Program-made: the position numbers and the translations under genes
Assembly: GCA_036172665.1 (NCBI GenBank)
Contig: CM069878.1
Location: 21,028,501 to 21,092,500, forward strand
Source of the DNA: Prosopocoilus inquinatus
Lineage: Eukaryota > Arthropoda > Insecta > Coleoptera > Lucanidae
Reading direction: 5' to 3'
DNA length: 64,000 nucleotides
The notes under the pieces: model-generated
Told to the model about the DNA's origin: nothing
Seen by the model: only the letters and a program-made list of their open reading frames with translations
The model's database searches: none
In this document: one piece after another, positions 11,841-24,055 of the stretch
Layout: the number at the start of each line of letters is the position of its first letter
Numbering within the stretch: position 1 is the stretch's first letter

Positions 11841-12289
11841 AGAACTTTTAATAGGCCACTCAACTTGGGAGACCCCGTATAATTCACTCAAAGAATTTCT
11901 TCAACGTAGTTCATCTGTTAAAGCGGTAATGGGGAATTTAAACAGCGTATCAATATACATAGCTAAGACTTCTCCTTTTTCACTTAAGAAGTACATAATT
12001 TTAACACAGGAAAAGTACATGTGCTATGAAATTATGATTTTAGGATAACATTTTTCATTATAAATATACTTGAAACTGTCTCTAAAAAATAATGAAAAAT
12101 GGTATTCTTGAAAGTTTTTCCACTTAATTAGGAAGTAACAAAGTTTTGATTTTTTGCAGAAACATTTGCCTTTTTGTGCCATTTTTAAAATTATATCCAT
12201 CTAGATTTGATAATATTTTTTCTGATTTCAAACAGAATAATACACTTCTGTTTGCATTTCTTAATTTTAGATATTTACATATTAATTTA
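11841..12289. other. AT-rich sequence, nothing recognised
   Basis: No gene or repeat terminus is seen. Short open frames here overlap the end of the preceding inverted repeat. Confidence 0.35.
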
Positions 12290-12545
12290 TATCTACTTAC
12301 ATTTACACATATATATCTTTTAGGATGATTAGATTGTTGTTAGTTTTTACATTTTTATGATTTTATTAGGTTGATTAGGTTGTTTTTAGATCTTTTTAAG
12401 TGCTTTTAAGTTGGTAGCGTACTGAAGATGACAGCTTAGGTGCCGAAATACGGATATAAAATTATTGTAGGCGGACATTAAGTTTCAGTTATTTCTTAAA
12501 CCACAGTCTCCTTTACTATTTTAGTTGGTGTAGATGGTGTCGCAA
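12290..12545 (+). repeat. CCGAAATACGTAT-family dispersed repeat
   Basis: The order of blocks is GATGATTAGATTGTTGTTAG, AGTACTGAAGATG-like sequence, TTAGGTGCCGAAATACGGAT, TGTAGGCGGACATTA and AACCACAGTC. The same order in the opposite orientation occurs at about 52975-53155 and 60240-60430. Three diverged copies in 64 kb indicate an abundant family. I see no coding capacity and no clear tRNA-like promoter. Confidence 0.65.
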
Positions 12546-13725
12546 GCCAGTTTTTTCAACAAATTTATTGGGAAACTTCACTCCAAACTATACTTTGCAT
12601 CTAGGAATGAAATGAAATATTGCACGTTCTCCCTAATAAAAGCATTTTCAGGCACAGTATATTTTTGTCGCTTAATAATTAAATTGATAACTCTGACGGA
12701 CGTCAATTTTTAGCTAACAGTCTTGCTACCTATAACTTTGACTTGCCTGAAAGCTTTTGCAAAATACGACATGGAAAGTAGAGACAGTAGCAAGAAAAGT
12801 ATGTAGTTGTAAGCTGAATTCCCTAGCTTAGACGGAATTTTGGGTCGTGAGCCGAAATTCGGCGATAATTTGTTTATGGGCGCCAGAGGTAATTGTCCAA
12901 CAGGAATTCTCGTCAACCCAAAACGCTTATCGAAGAAATAAAGACGGTGTTGGCTTCACGAAATAAATAAGTTATAAAATGAACTGTAACAGTCTATTGA
13001 CACGACTAGCAGAATTAAAATCATTTTGAAACACAGTACCATTTAAAAATAAAGTACTTGTAGCGAATTTGTGGTTACTTTCATTTAATTGCTTTCTGTT
13101 TTAATTTTCTTTGCCGATGGCACCAGGAGAATGAGCAAATACAAAACGATCCCGATCGCTGTCGTCTCCGATGACCTAAAAACGCAGCGTTAGACGCGCA
13201 TATAAATCTAAAACGAGAGAGTTTTTCACGTATTCCGACGATATATCTCTATTATGCATTTGGATTGCAAAATTTATTGAATCATATAAAACAGAAATTG
13301 CTATTCAAATTTCAGAATTTTCGACTGCCGATGAAATATGTATGAAGCATTGTTAGTGCCGGATTGTTCACTGGACGATGCCGTTCCACCAATAATCAGG
13401 CTCCATCAATCATGCTCGACACGATGACAAACAGCTGATTGCCGTGGCTATTTTTATAATTTTTCATTTCGGCTACATTTTTTTGCAGAAGGATTTTTGT
13501 TCCGTACGTCGAGGACCATCTATCAAGCGCGTTTAGCTTCTTCGCTCTTGATTTATATTCTTCACTTTTGCTTAACTTTCATTGAAACGCTTAAAGTTTC
13601 TGGAGTGGGACAATATGTCATTTTTTTTCAAGTAAGGACACAATCCACCTCTTCAATACTTGACACCAACTAATCGTTTCGACAATCAAATAAAATAAAG
13701 CTAATTTCGAATAAAAATTTCAAAA
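12546..13725. other. Apparently unique sequence; possible regulatory island 13110-13560
   Basis: No gene is recognised. From about 13110 to 13560 the composition is more even and CpG is present, with long stretches lacking homopolymers. Motifs such as ATTATGCATTTGGATTGCAA resemble POU/homeodomain-type sites. Nothing in the window repeats it. A conserved non-coding element is possible but cannot be shown from one genome. Confidence 0.3.
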
Positions 13726-13729
13726 TGGA

Positions 13730-15040
13730 TAAATTGCTTTTTATATTTTACACCCTACCTAGAGGTTTTATTTTAAGAACTAGAAAAAAACTTTATATAC
13801 AAAAGTTAGAGGGCTTAATGTCTATTATCACACATGAAACGTTTTTGATCAAAACCCAATAATAAGAAGGTTACAGCAGTTTAACTTTCTTAATTTCTTC
13901 TTTAATTTACACCTTAATTGATAAGAATTATTTCACAAAATGGAATTCTATTGTTAAATAAACTCTAAATTTATCAAAACCACCATTCATAAAATCTCTA
14001 TGTTAATCTGTTTCCTAGTTTTGTTTTTAATTGGTAGGCGGTGCACAACGACATGAAAACCCGCTTTTGGGCATTAAAAGAAAAAATGAAATAGCCGTAA
14101 CTTTAAAATGACTACATTCTTTAAAATAGTTGTTTATTGTAAAGCAGTGTTTAATTAATTCATAAATGCCTCAAATTTGAATTTAAAATGTAAAATATTA
14201 TTACACGGAGTAACTTTTGCGCGTTAATTAATTTCATTTTAAACCTTTGTAACTTTTTAGTTATTAACTTTTTACCAAAAATTAATTAAGAAAAGAGCTA
14301 CAATTTGATCTCCTCTAGCTACCCGTTTAATAATAATAATAATAATAATATTAATAATAATATATTTCGCTCCATAAATACCTCAGTGTAGAACATGTCA
14401 GTTTAATAAAGTTGTACGTGTACAAATTACATTTAAATATCCTCCGTAAGTTATGAGACACCTAATATTAACGTTTAAAAAATCAAGACTGCCTGGAAAG
14501 TTTCTTACAAAAGTTCTAAATGGCTGTTTTAATTAAGCAAAAGGCAAAATGAATTCGAATATTCGAAGACGTACACAATAAATTAATAATAAAAAATTTC
14601 AGGCCGCCTTACGGTGGGTTTTATAATAAAATTGTTAATCAGTGATTAAAGAATATCATTTCTGAAGCTAACAATAGATTTCAAAGAAACAATTATATTG
14701 TTTGACCCAACCAGTCACATGCTTTAATCACGCTGTTAAATTAATCAGTGATTAAATAATTTGGAAACTGGAGGATAATAAGATTCATTTATTGAAATTC
14801 TAACTACAAATACCTCACAAACGGTTCTTCCAAATTCCAGCAAATTATATATTTTTAAATATAAAAAAAAATCAAAATTTGTATTTTGTTCACTTTCCAG
14901 TAGGGTCTTGTTTCTTGTTATAACTCTAAAAGATAGTAATTATAAAGCCCTGCAACTACTATTTTTGGAGTGTTTCTCTAACTCCTAAAATAAAACCTTT
15001 AGGGAGGGTATAAAATATTTTTAAAAAAAAATTTTAATTT
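13730..15040. repeat. Old inverted-repeat region with a TAA microsatellite
   Basis: Sequence at 13730-13840 (TACACCCTACCTAGAGGTTT) is a diverged complement of 14920-15040 (AAACCTTTAGGGAGGGTATA), suggesting the worn arms of an inverted-repeat element. A TAA/AAT microsatellite lies at 14328-14362. The part at 14455-14850 shares blocks such as AAAAAATCAAGACTGCCT and ACCTCACAAACGGTTCTTCC with 17545-17770. No gene is seen. Confidence 0.45.
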
Positions 15041-17230
15041 TCTTCCATTAATAGCGAAGTTTTCCATAAAATTTTTGCGAACGTTGCAACTTTTACGTTC
15101 GCACAAAAAACCCAAGTTACAAAGAAACCAAAGTGACTTTATCTTAACTTGCTAAACAGAAATTCAAGTCTATGTTCTCGCGAAAAGTATTAGCTTTTTA
15201 TCCAAAGCTTGTTTGTCCAGAGCTTACCAATTTCGACATGAAAAGTTTCAGAATAATTAATAATTTGTTTTTGTATAGGAAATATCCAAATTCTTACAAT
15301 AACTATACTGTGATGTAGAAAATCCTGTATTATTGTCTATAATGTTGTTAGTTAAGAGTGAAATGCTCTGTAGTCAGAAGTTGCTGATGGAACAAACCTA
15401 AGAAATGAACAATTTTGATGGATCCAAAATATTATTCCGAAAAAAGTTAATTATAACGGAAGCCAGGTAAAAAAAAACTAGAATACAAAGAAACATTTAC
15501 TTTCAAAAATAGAATAGGGAGAACCTAAGAAGAACGATTATGTTGTGGAACAGAAAGAAGAAAATTCGTTCCCATTCGGTGTTTAATTTGAGACGCGGCG
15601 TGCTAATGAGGCAATTATTGATATTCTTGTGCTTTAATTTCCGCGGTATCTCGATCCATTACGCCCTTGAAAATCTATTATGCGGCGATTGGAAGGAGGA
15701 GGAAGAGGTAGTTATAAGGGACAGGAGTTTACGGGAAACCCTTCAGGTTGTAAATTACTATACTATGTGCCTACAATTAATTATAGTTAATGAATGCGTT
15801 TATATTTCAGCCACTATTCTGCCTGTTTCGTATATGTTTCATTATTATGTAAATTAAATTGTATACCATGCAAATTTCGCGGCAACTAGATAACGAATTT
15901 CAATTACGCTTCTGTTATTGTTGATTTGTGTGCATGTCGTTTGAGGCTTGAAGAAAAAAATGGGGTTTACGGTAACTGTTAATCGTAAAGCAAGGTGCTT
16001 TATAGGATGTCTGGTAAAAAGATAAACAAAACAGCGGCGCAGGTTTCAACGTCTCCGTTATATGGTTTATACGCGCGAGGTATTCTCCATACTCATTCGC
16101 ATTAGGAGGAAACATCTTCTGTAAAGTATGTATGTAAAAGAATTGTCTTTATAGTTTCTTTCAAGATAATAATTGTAACTTAAAGAAAACTGGCATAATA
16201 CATTTAATTCATTTCAATGATACCGCCGTCACTGTAAAATGAACGTGTGTGTATTTGAAATGTTTTCGGTTACATATACCCAGTCGACCTGAACTGTATT
16301 GGTTACTGCGTGTCGCGTTTGCCTAACGGCCGGTCCAAACGGGCGACTCTGTCGCCATCGAGTCGCTTTCCCATTAAAACCCTGCATTTCTAGATTAACC
16401 AGTTCACACGAGCGAGCGTGGCGTGCGTTTGTCAATTTGCATTTGAGCCTAGCAGAAAAAAACTTTGACTGAGTGGCCCGTCTTAAACGGTTATTACTCG
16501 GGTTTTAACTAGTGTATTATTTTGCCTTCATAGCGGAGACGACCTCTCGTGTATTTAACAACACCCTCAACCTAATTTCGGCGGGGTAGGTTAATAGTTT
16601 TTAGGGTTTTGGAATAGTTTGCGATCAACCAACCACAGCGATAAATTTTGCCTCCGCAAAACCTTTCGCAACGAGTCAATAGCTGATGAAATGCATAATG
16701 AAAATAGATGAAAGTTTACACAACGGAACGCTGAATAGCAGAAACCTACAGGAAACTGCAGGAAATAAACCGACGGAAGGAAGCAGGAAGACGTGAATGT
16801 GAGATTGTTATTTGCTTATTATAATAACAACAGAACCTACTTTAGCGGTGTACTCTTTCTTCTCCGCCGCGTCGGCGGATCCTACTTCATAAATTTATAC
16901 CACTGGATTCATAAAGCACGTTAGAACTTACAACTTAGAGTTGAATAATGAATGGAATTCTTCAACTTTCAGGAGATGATAAATAGCCATACTTTCGTGT
17001 TGTCGTCAACGACTTCAACTGGTTATGCTCTCTGCCCAATCAATGCAGCGATATTAATTATTCACTTCGTTGCAGTCATGAGAGATTATTTGCTGAGAGC
17101 AAATTAATTGGTCTGCGCTCTTTGTTTCCCATTGATTAACAAATAATTAATCATTAATGAAATTGTGTTCGCTTGGGCTTGTTTACTTGATTCACTGATT
17201 AAAATTACATCTCACTAATTTATTTAAAAC
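15041..17230. other. Apparently unique sequence with candidate regulatory islands
   Basis: Nothing here is repeated elsewhere in the window. Segments at about 15540-15740, 16230-16450 and 16880-17200 have even composition and many homeodomain-like cores (TAATTA, ATTAAT, TTAATCATTAATG). An open frame of 105 codons begins at 15540 but has no recognisable domain and ends in low-complexity sequence. I read it as chance or part of a non-coding element. Confidence 0.3.
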
Positions 17231-17773
17231 TTGAGCGAACCTAGTTTAAAATTTATATTTCCTATTACGTAAGCCCTGTATACCCAGTGATGGATGACGG
17301 AATTTCGGGGCCTTTTCTAATCGATCAATGCAACGATGTAGTACGGGACCAGTGGGCAGGGCTTATGGTAGCACCAATGCGACGATTTTTGAAGCTACAA
17401 AAAAGAACTTTAAATGCAAAAGTTGTAGGGTTTTACGGCTATTATCTTTTAGAGTTATAATAAAAATCAAAAGCGCAACACAAATAGGAAAGAAAATACA
17501 ATTTTTGTTTTTTTTTAAATGGCAAAATTAAGTTTAAAATATGAGGATAATAACGTTTAAAAAATCAAGACTGCCTAGGAAGATGGTTACAAAAATTCTA
17601 AATGACTGTTTCAGTTAGCAAAAAGCAATAAAAATTCGAATACTGGAAACCGTACACAATGAATTAATAATAAGAAACAAAATTCCAGACCGCCTTAATA
17701 TTTTAAACATTAATTTATTGATATTCTAACCTCAAATATCTCACAAACGGCTCTTCTAAATATCAACACATTA
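17231..17773. repeat. Diverged repeat shared with 14455-14990
   Basis: Blocks at 17545-17770 match 14460-14850 in the same orientation, and the stretch at 17400-17520 matches the complement of 14880-14990. The two regions are therefore rearranged copies of one old repeat. No coding sequence is seen. Confidence 0.5.
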
Positions 17774-17775
17774 TA

Positions 17776-19027
17776 CAGTGACCGCCAAAAAGTTCGCACC
17801 ATATGGGAAAGTTTTTTATTGATTTTTTTTAACTTTTTGCGCCAATAGTTTGTGCATGTTCAAAAACCAAATATGGACAGAACAGATCCTGTGAGCAACT
17901 TTTAGTGTGGCTAAAAATGGTATCCTTTTAAAATGCCAAAATTAAAAAATTGTTATAATTTGGAATTGTTGGACAAATTAGACAAAATTTTAATAAGTTC
18001 CGATAAGTTTTCATAAAATGTGTCGCTTGATATTCAGACAAAATTTTCGGTGGCGTAATATTTCGAAAAAGAAGTTTTTTGATTTGCTCAAGATGTGAAG
18101 AAGTAAATGGGCATTTGGTATTTACCTCTTAGGAATGGTTAGCTTATTCATTTATATCCATAAGCAGTCTTTAAAACGATCAAATTTGCTCTTGTGTTCT
18201 TAACTCTTGCATGCACAAGAAAATTTGAAACGATTTTTCACGCTTCTGGTGCAAGTTTTTTTTTTACATAAAATGCTGTGTTATTTCGTTTGATTTCTTG
18301 ATTATATAAATCTTCTAACCCTGACTTAATCTAAGCAAACCGATAATTGGAAGAATTGCATCTACTTTTTGGTTTAAATCCGTACTTATAAAATCGACAT
18401 TGGTACAAACATTAAATACGATTTCATGGCTACCATGAAAAATACCGATTTTATATGTACGGATATTACACAGATCAAAACCAAAAAGTAGATGCAATTC
18501 TTGCAATTTTGTAAAAATATAAAAAAGCCTTGCACCAGAAACATGAAAAAGCATTCCAAATTTTTTTGTGCATGCAACAGTTTAAAACCCAAGAGGAAAT
18601 TTTATTCCATTAAATATTTTTTGTAAACATGAATGAATAAGATAACCACTCGTAAGAGTTAAATGCCAAATGATCATTGACTGCTTCACATCTTGACCAA
18701 AACTCATAAATATCGACAATCTTCTTTTCGAAATACTGGACCGAAGGAAATTTTGTCTGGCAATCAAGACAAACATTTTGTAAACAACTATTGAATCCTA
18801 CTAAAATTTCGTCGAATATGTCCAGCAATTCCAAATTACAACAATTTTTTAATTTCCTTATCTTAAATAAGTGCTGTTTTTAGCAACACTAAAAGTTGCT
18901 CACCAGCATTGTCCTACTTATATTTGGTTATTGAACATGCACAAACTATTAGCGCAAGAAAAATTTTAAGAAAGACTTTAAAAATAAAATATTTTCCCAT
19001 ATGGTGTGAATCCTTTAGCAGTCACTG
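17776..19027. mobile_element. Tc1/mariner-type element that is one long palindrome, 1252 bp
   Basis: The ends CAGTGACCGCCAAAAAGTTC and GAATCCTTTAGCAGTCACTG are inverted repeats flanked by TA (17774-17775 and 19028-19029). Similarity continues to the centre near 18430, so each arm is about 626 bp with moderate divergence. The right arm, read on the minus strand, holds an open frame of 74 codons at 18610-18834 (the left arm has a decayed version). I do not recognise that peptide. It may be captured sequence or chance; it lacks the DDE motifs of a transposase. Confidence 0.75.
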
Positions 19028-19289
19028 TATATTTTTTAAATCAGAAAAATATCACCGTTCATCTTAATAATATACAGAGTATTCCATTTAAAAACAAAAA
19101 CAAAACTTGTATCCTCCAATTTGCAATGTGTGCAAAATATAAAAAAACCTGTAACCTGTTACCATTATTGTTTATTTAAAGAATTTATGTATTCCGAAAA
19201 TAAGTATAAAAATCACTTATGAAATGATATTCCAAATACTTTCTTATTTGCTGTTCCGTAACAATCACGACTAGTATAAAACGCCGAGT

Positions 19290-19588
19290 TTTTTGATTAA
19301 AACAAAACGAAACTCTCCAAATTTGGTTTTACTGCAAGAAAAAAAAATGATAAATCATTATGGCAGAAGGGAGGCTGTTTTCTTACACGTAATAACACCT
19401 GCTTTGATTCTAAGTCTCTGAGTAATAGGCTTAGTACGTTACCTGACACGTTGCTACGTTGATTGATTAGAAAAACCCCGCAACATTCTGCCCTCTGATG
19501 ATAATTCACTATTGCATTGTCAATTTGACAGAAGTATCGCACTAACATGGCGAAATAGAGGTCGTTTTCTTGTACAGGATCTCTTTTT
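19290..19588 (-). pseudogene. Degenerate repeat with an open frame of 99 codons, function unknown
   Basis: On the minus strand this stretch reads through a segment containing YHQRAE, FLINQR and RDLESK. The same peptide words recur in a second stretch at 21541-21723, and related DNA occurs at 21286-21420 and 21421-21560. Four diverged copies of a unit of about 130 bp are thus split by the inverted-repeat element at 19590-21045. I do not recognise the family. It could be a fragment of a transposon protein or just a repeat that happens to be open. Confidence 0.35.
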
Positions 19589-19589
19589 T

Positions 19590-21045
19590 GGAACACAATT
19601 TAGGATACTTTTTGGAACACAATTTAGTGGTGTAGTTGCTTTTTTAATATTTACTTAAATTTTCCAGATATAACATAAAGTTATGTTTTTTTTTAATGGA
19701 AATCTTAGTAGGCAACGCCCTCATTAAATAGAGTTTTTTTCTGTTTTCAAAAATATATACTTTGTTGGGTTTATTTTTTATAATTAGTAGGAAAAACTGT
19801 CATTTTTGTTATTATCTTTGCGTACCCTAATCTCAGTAGGCTAGCTTCAATGCAGTGCCGACATTTTTTTGTTTTTATTAAATATTAACAAACTTTCAAA
19901 CCTTTAGACAGTTTTGCCCGCGTGAAGAATTTAATATTCACTTTATTTTACAAAATTCCGCTCGAGAAATGTAGCACCCGTGGCGACAGATCTGGCAAAA
20001 GCTTTTTTGTTTTTATTAAATATGAATGCAGGCAAATGTAGTTTGATATATGTCCGATTTTGTTTATATTTTACTATTTGTGTTTGTTTTTGTTTTTCGT
20101 GTTTTTAATAAAATATAACTCAAGAGAAACAAAAAAAGAAACCTTACGTTAGGTCTAATTTAGTTATTATTACCTTTATGTTTATCTGGACAACTTGTAT
20201 TTTAGTTTAAAATCGTGTTACTTTTCCGTTTCTCTTGACAACTTGTTTATTTATATTTTTTCAGTCCTGACGAAACTATAAAGCGATAGCGAAACGTAGA
20301 GTGTTCTTGCGATTTCACAGTGTCCCTTTTAAAGTTTAAAAACTATTTTCTCTCACATATTTCGTTCGACAAGAGTCGACTTCAATTATATATTTTTTAT
20401 TAAAGTCGTTTCATGTCCGATGGAAATTGTATAAAAATTGTTTTCAACCGTTAAACGGACACTGAAAATTGCAAGAACGTTCGACGTTTCTTTCTAACGA
20501 AGCTATCAACCGATAGTGTTAGTGCGATGTTGACCATTCAAAGATTGAAAACAATTTTTCTATAAATTTTCGGTCGTAACACGTTTTAACAATACATAGT
20601 TTAAGACATTCTTGTTAAAATGTTCTGTGAAACGTGATGAATGATAAACTCATTTTCAACGGTCGCTCAAAACGTAAAACGGAATTTTGCAAATTAATAC
20701 GAATAGGAAATTATTTACATAGTCAAAACTGTGAAAATATTTTAAAGCTCGTTATATTTTTTTGCAAAACAAAAAAATCGCACCGCATTGAACCCAGCCT
20801 ATTGAGACTAGGATATTAACGCAAGGATAATAATAAAAAGGACAGTTTTTCCTAGTAATTATAAAAAATAAACCCTACAAAGTATATATTTTTGAAAACA
20901 GAAAAAAAATCTCTATTTAATAAAGGCATTGCCTACTATGATTTCCATTAAAAAAAAACAAAACTGTTATATCTCGAAAATTTAAGTGAATATTAAGAAA
21001 TCAACTACACCACTGAATTGTATTCCAAAAAGTGTCCTAATAATG
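19590..21045. mobile_element. Long inverted-repeat element, about 1.45 kb
   Basis: The outer arms (about 19590-19880 and 20760-21045) are reverse complements: TTTTGGAACACAATTTAGTG on the left pairs with CACTGAATTGTATTCCAAAA on the right. An inner inverted pair flanks about 20390 and carries GCGATAGCGAAACGT on the left and ACGTTTC...GCTATC on the right, a motif also seen at 57.8 kb. No gene is recognised and no target duplication was found. Confidence 0.65.
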
Positions 21046-21285
21046 TTCAAGCAGTTTTTTAACATCTCTAGAAATAAACGAGATATGACCGAAAAACGAA
21101 AAGTCAAAAATGGCAATTTTTGCCTATAACTTGAAAACAAAAGAAGATAGCCAATTCTTGTTTACACTATTGACTTAATCTCCAAAAAGGAGCTCGAGAC
21201 TTGGCCACTAGTTTTTTTCTATGTCTTATAGTTACGGAGATGTCCATAAGAGACATCGAAATTAATCCACCCTGTACATACTAAT

Positions 21286-21760
21286 GCTTCATTGATTCCA
21301 ACTCGTTTGATTAGCGTGTTATATGATAGGTCACTACGTTGATTGATTAGTAAAAGCCCAAAAATTCTACCCTGTGATGATAATTTAATATTGGATTATC
21401 AATTTGACAGAAGTACCCTACCAGCTGATTCCAACTCACGTAAAAGTGGAATTAGCACATTACATAATACGTTGCTTGCTACGTTGATCTTTTGGAAAAG
21501 CCTCCCAAAAATTTTTTGATGGTAATTTAATTTTGCATTGTCAATTTGACAGAAGTGATGCACCAGTGGCATAACGGAGATAGTTTTCGTAATAATGCTT
21601 CCGTAATAATGCTTCCTTTGATTCCAATTCCCTGGGTAGTGCGTTCAGCACGTTACTTAATACATCGTTGCGTTGATCGATTAGAAAAACCGCTCGAAAT
21701 TCCGCTCTCTGATGATAACTCAATAAAAATTAGCACTTTAAATGCCGCAAGGGACATCAC
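21286..21760. repeat. Three diverged tandem copies of a 130-bp unit
   Basis: Units at about 21286-21420, 21421-21560 and 21600-21730 share TGATTCCAA, TACGTTGATTGATTAG and TGATGATAA blocks followed by GTCAATTTGACAGAAGT, or a near match. A fourth unit is at 19390-19540. A short duplication (taataatgcttcc) sits at 21590-21615. The units may derive from one ancestral tandem array interrupted by a transposon. Confidence 0.5.
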
Positions 21761-22026
21761 GTAAACAGGTTAAACTTTGCCGCCGTGCCATTTGTGTCAG
21801 CGTAGTTTTAGCGATGTAAATTTTTTTCGTCGAAATTCACAGTGGGATTGCAATAGTAAAAGCCTGTCCTTTTAAATCAGCAGCGAACTCTCCGGCAAGT
21901 TGTAAAACGCTGTGGATTTCGTTCTGCGATAGTCGAAGTGCCCAAAGAATTTTAATGCAGCCGACAACTTATTCATTTAAATGTGAACCGGAAAATATTA
22001 TGATTTTCCTTGTTATAACCTTAAAT

Positions 22027-22349
22027 CAGCGGTTCCCAAACTGTGCGGCGTAAGTCTTCCAAGGGGGACGCAGCAGAATAAATCTAAAAACAATTGAACG
22101 CAAATTGAAACTAATTTATAATATTATTTTGTGCAAAAGGTTGCATATACAGTAATTTTTGGAATTAAAATTGACGTTTTGTTTGATAGTGACAACCCAA
22201 ACTTAATGCTTGCGACTGTACATGTACCGTATATCTATGATAGTTATGAGACGTAATGATAAGTCTCAAATATTTAAAAAATAAGCATTCGACTAACCAT
22301 AACACAGGTCAAAAGGAGGTCGCAAAACCTAAAAGTTTGGGAAACGCTG
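22027..22349. mobile_element. hAT-type MITE or remnant, 323 bp
   Basis: The ends CAGCGGTTCCCAAACT and AGTTTGGGAAACGCTG are imperfect inverted repeats of the CAGCGGTT type common in hAT elements. The 8-bp ccttaaat is identical on both sides (22019-22026 and 22350-22357). The interior has no transposase. This is a deleted non-autonomous copy. Confidence 0.9.
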
Positions 22350-22428
22350 CCTTAAATGTTTTATTTTTAATTAGTTCCACAGATGTGATTTCTAACGTAA
22401 TCGTAATTAACCGAGCTAGAATTCATAT

Positions 22429-22833
22429 TGTTACGAATTTGGGGGTTCACAAATCGTCGCCTTAACTTGTTAACCTGCTTAGTCCGTTTTAAGGAACTTT
22501 ACAGTGGCATGAAAAAACTTAATATTTCTTTAAATATATCTGAATTTGTAATTTGTAAAATCCCGTTGGTTTAATTATGTTTATTTTTCATTTTGCAACT
22601 GCAAAATATGGAAAATTCATTTCATTTTTGGTATTAAACACAAATTAATGGATTTGTCTGTTTTACTTGTTAGAGTTTACAACTAGTTTGTCGCTTTACA
22701 CAATTAAAAGCTGCAACACTTGTCTATCAAATAACACTTTTACAAAATGTACTTTCTATTTGTTCGAGGTATGAACCCTCCGCTTGCCATGATCTACTAA
22801 AAATAGATCTATTTGCGCATCACGGCTGTAACA
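22429..22833 (-). repeat. 3' LTR of the Gypsy element, 405 bp
   Basis: Read on the minus strand the LTR starts TGTTACAGCCGTGATGCG and ends AACCCCCAAATTCGTAACA, so it has the canonical TG...CA termini. It directly follows the polypurine tract. The terminal sequences, but not the interior, resemble the solo LTRs near 42.2-42.5 kb and 47.2-47.6 kb, suggesting related Gypsy lineages. Confidence 0.85.
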
Positions 22834-22844
22834 CTGCCTCCCCC

Positions 22845-24055
22845 TTAGTTCTTTTCGTCTCGAACAGAGTACGGAGCCAAACGATCGATGTGGATCACTG
22901 TCATGTTCCCACGAGGTAGCTTTTGTATCCTATAGACCACATCATTGATCCGCTTAATTATTTGATAGGGTCCATCTCAAGGCGCCTGTAGTTTGGGGCA
23001 CAGTCCACGAGTCCTTCTGGGATTGTATAGCCAAACCTGGTCCCCTTCTTGGAATCCCGTTTCATTGGCTCGTCGATCGTAACGGGTTTTCATTTTGTCT
23101 GTCGCCAAACTGATGTTACGTCGCACGTATTCGTGAGTGTTAAATAATCGGCGTTCAAGTTCTTGCGCGTATTCACTTAGTCCCAATCAGGTTTCTGGTT
23201 GCTCAAATTTGAAGTCACAAGCCAAATGCATTTCCCTTCCGAACAAGACACTGTATAGGGTTCGTTTAGTAGTGTCATGCTCTGCAGAACGGTACGCCAT
23301 CAGGAAAAAGGGAAGATGTTCGTCCCAGTTTCGTTGGTTCTTTAACAACTTTAGCCATATGTCTCTCCAAGGTCCTACTGAAACGCTCCACCATTCCATC
23401 TGACTGTAGGTACAAGGGAGTTGTTCGCGTTTTTAAAATGCGTAGTAACCTGGTCAATTCCTGGAGAATGTGTCTTTCAAAGTTCCTGTCTTGGTTGGAA
23501 CGGATCTCCCTGGGTAATCCAAATCTTGTCATCCAATTCTCTATCACAACAGATATTGACTCTTGGTTTGGCAAAGCATAACCTTCTGGCCATTTTGTAA
23601 ACTAATCAGTCACTATCATAATGTATTTGTTTCCACTGTTGATCAATGGCAATCCTTTCAAATGTTGCTCCAACGTTGTAAGGGTGTAATTTTCCCCGAA
23701 TCTCTCTCGCGGGTCCGGATACTGCGGTACATGTAATACACCTGGCACACCAATTTTCCACATCAGTTCTACATTTCGCCAAGTAGAACCTTTCTCGTAC
23801 TTTCGACAATGTCTTGTTAATGCCCAAATGTCCACCGGACGCACCATCTTGTATCTCTTCCAGGACCTCAGCGACCCTTACCCTTCGAAACACTAGTTGA
23901 TCGTTCATTTCACTCCCATCAGGTGTTTCCCATTTTCTCATTAGCAACCCATTCTTCAACTCTAGAGAATCCCATTGTGCCCAAGAAGTTTTAAACACTG
24001 GATTCTTCCCTATATCTCTGCCTAGGTGGGCAGAGATGCCTTTTCTTCCATTCAA
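22845..24055 (-). pseudogene. Gypsy integrase remnant
   Basis: The integrase would insert retrotransposon cDNA into the genome. The N-terminal zinc module is visible near 23800-23870 as HLGINKTLSK followed by CARCITC. The catalytic core is split over frames: a SNQDRNFE block (in place of the usual SDQG-type aspartate motif) and the SDGMVERFSRTLE block with the last acidic residue lie near 23350-23500. The C-terminal GPY/F module (GPYQIIKRINDVVYRIQ) near 22900-22975 leads to the stop at 22845-22847. Frameshifts and nonsense codons separate all of these, so no functional protein is possible. Confidence 0.85.

Noticed and set aside
15540..15857. Protein-coding gene of 105 codons
   Set aside because: No domain, no coding-like continuation, and the second half is low-complexity. 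The conserved-looking first half is equally compatible with non-coding sequence.
16229..17531. Small open frames on both strands as exons
   Set aside because: No convincing splice-site pairs or domain similarity; frames are under 70 codons.
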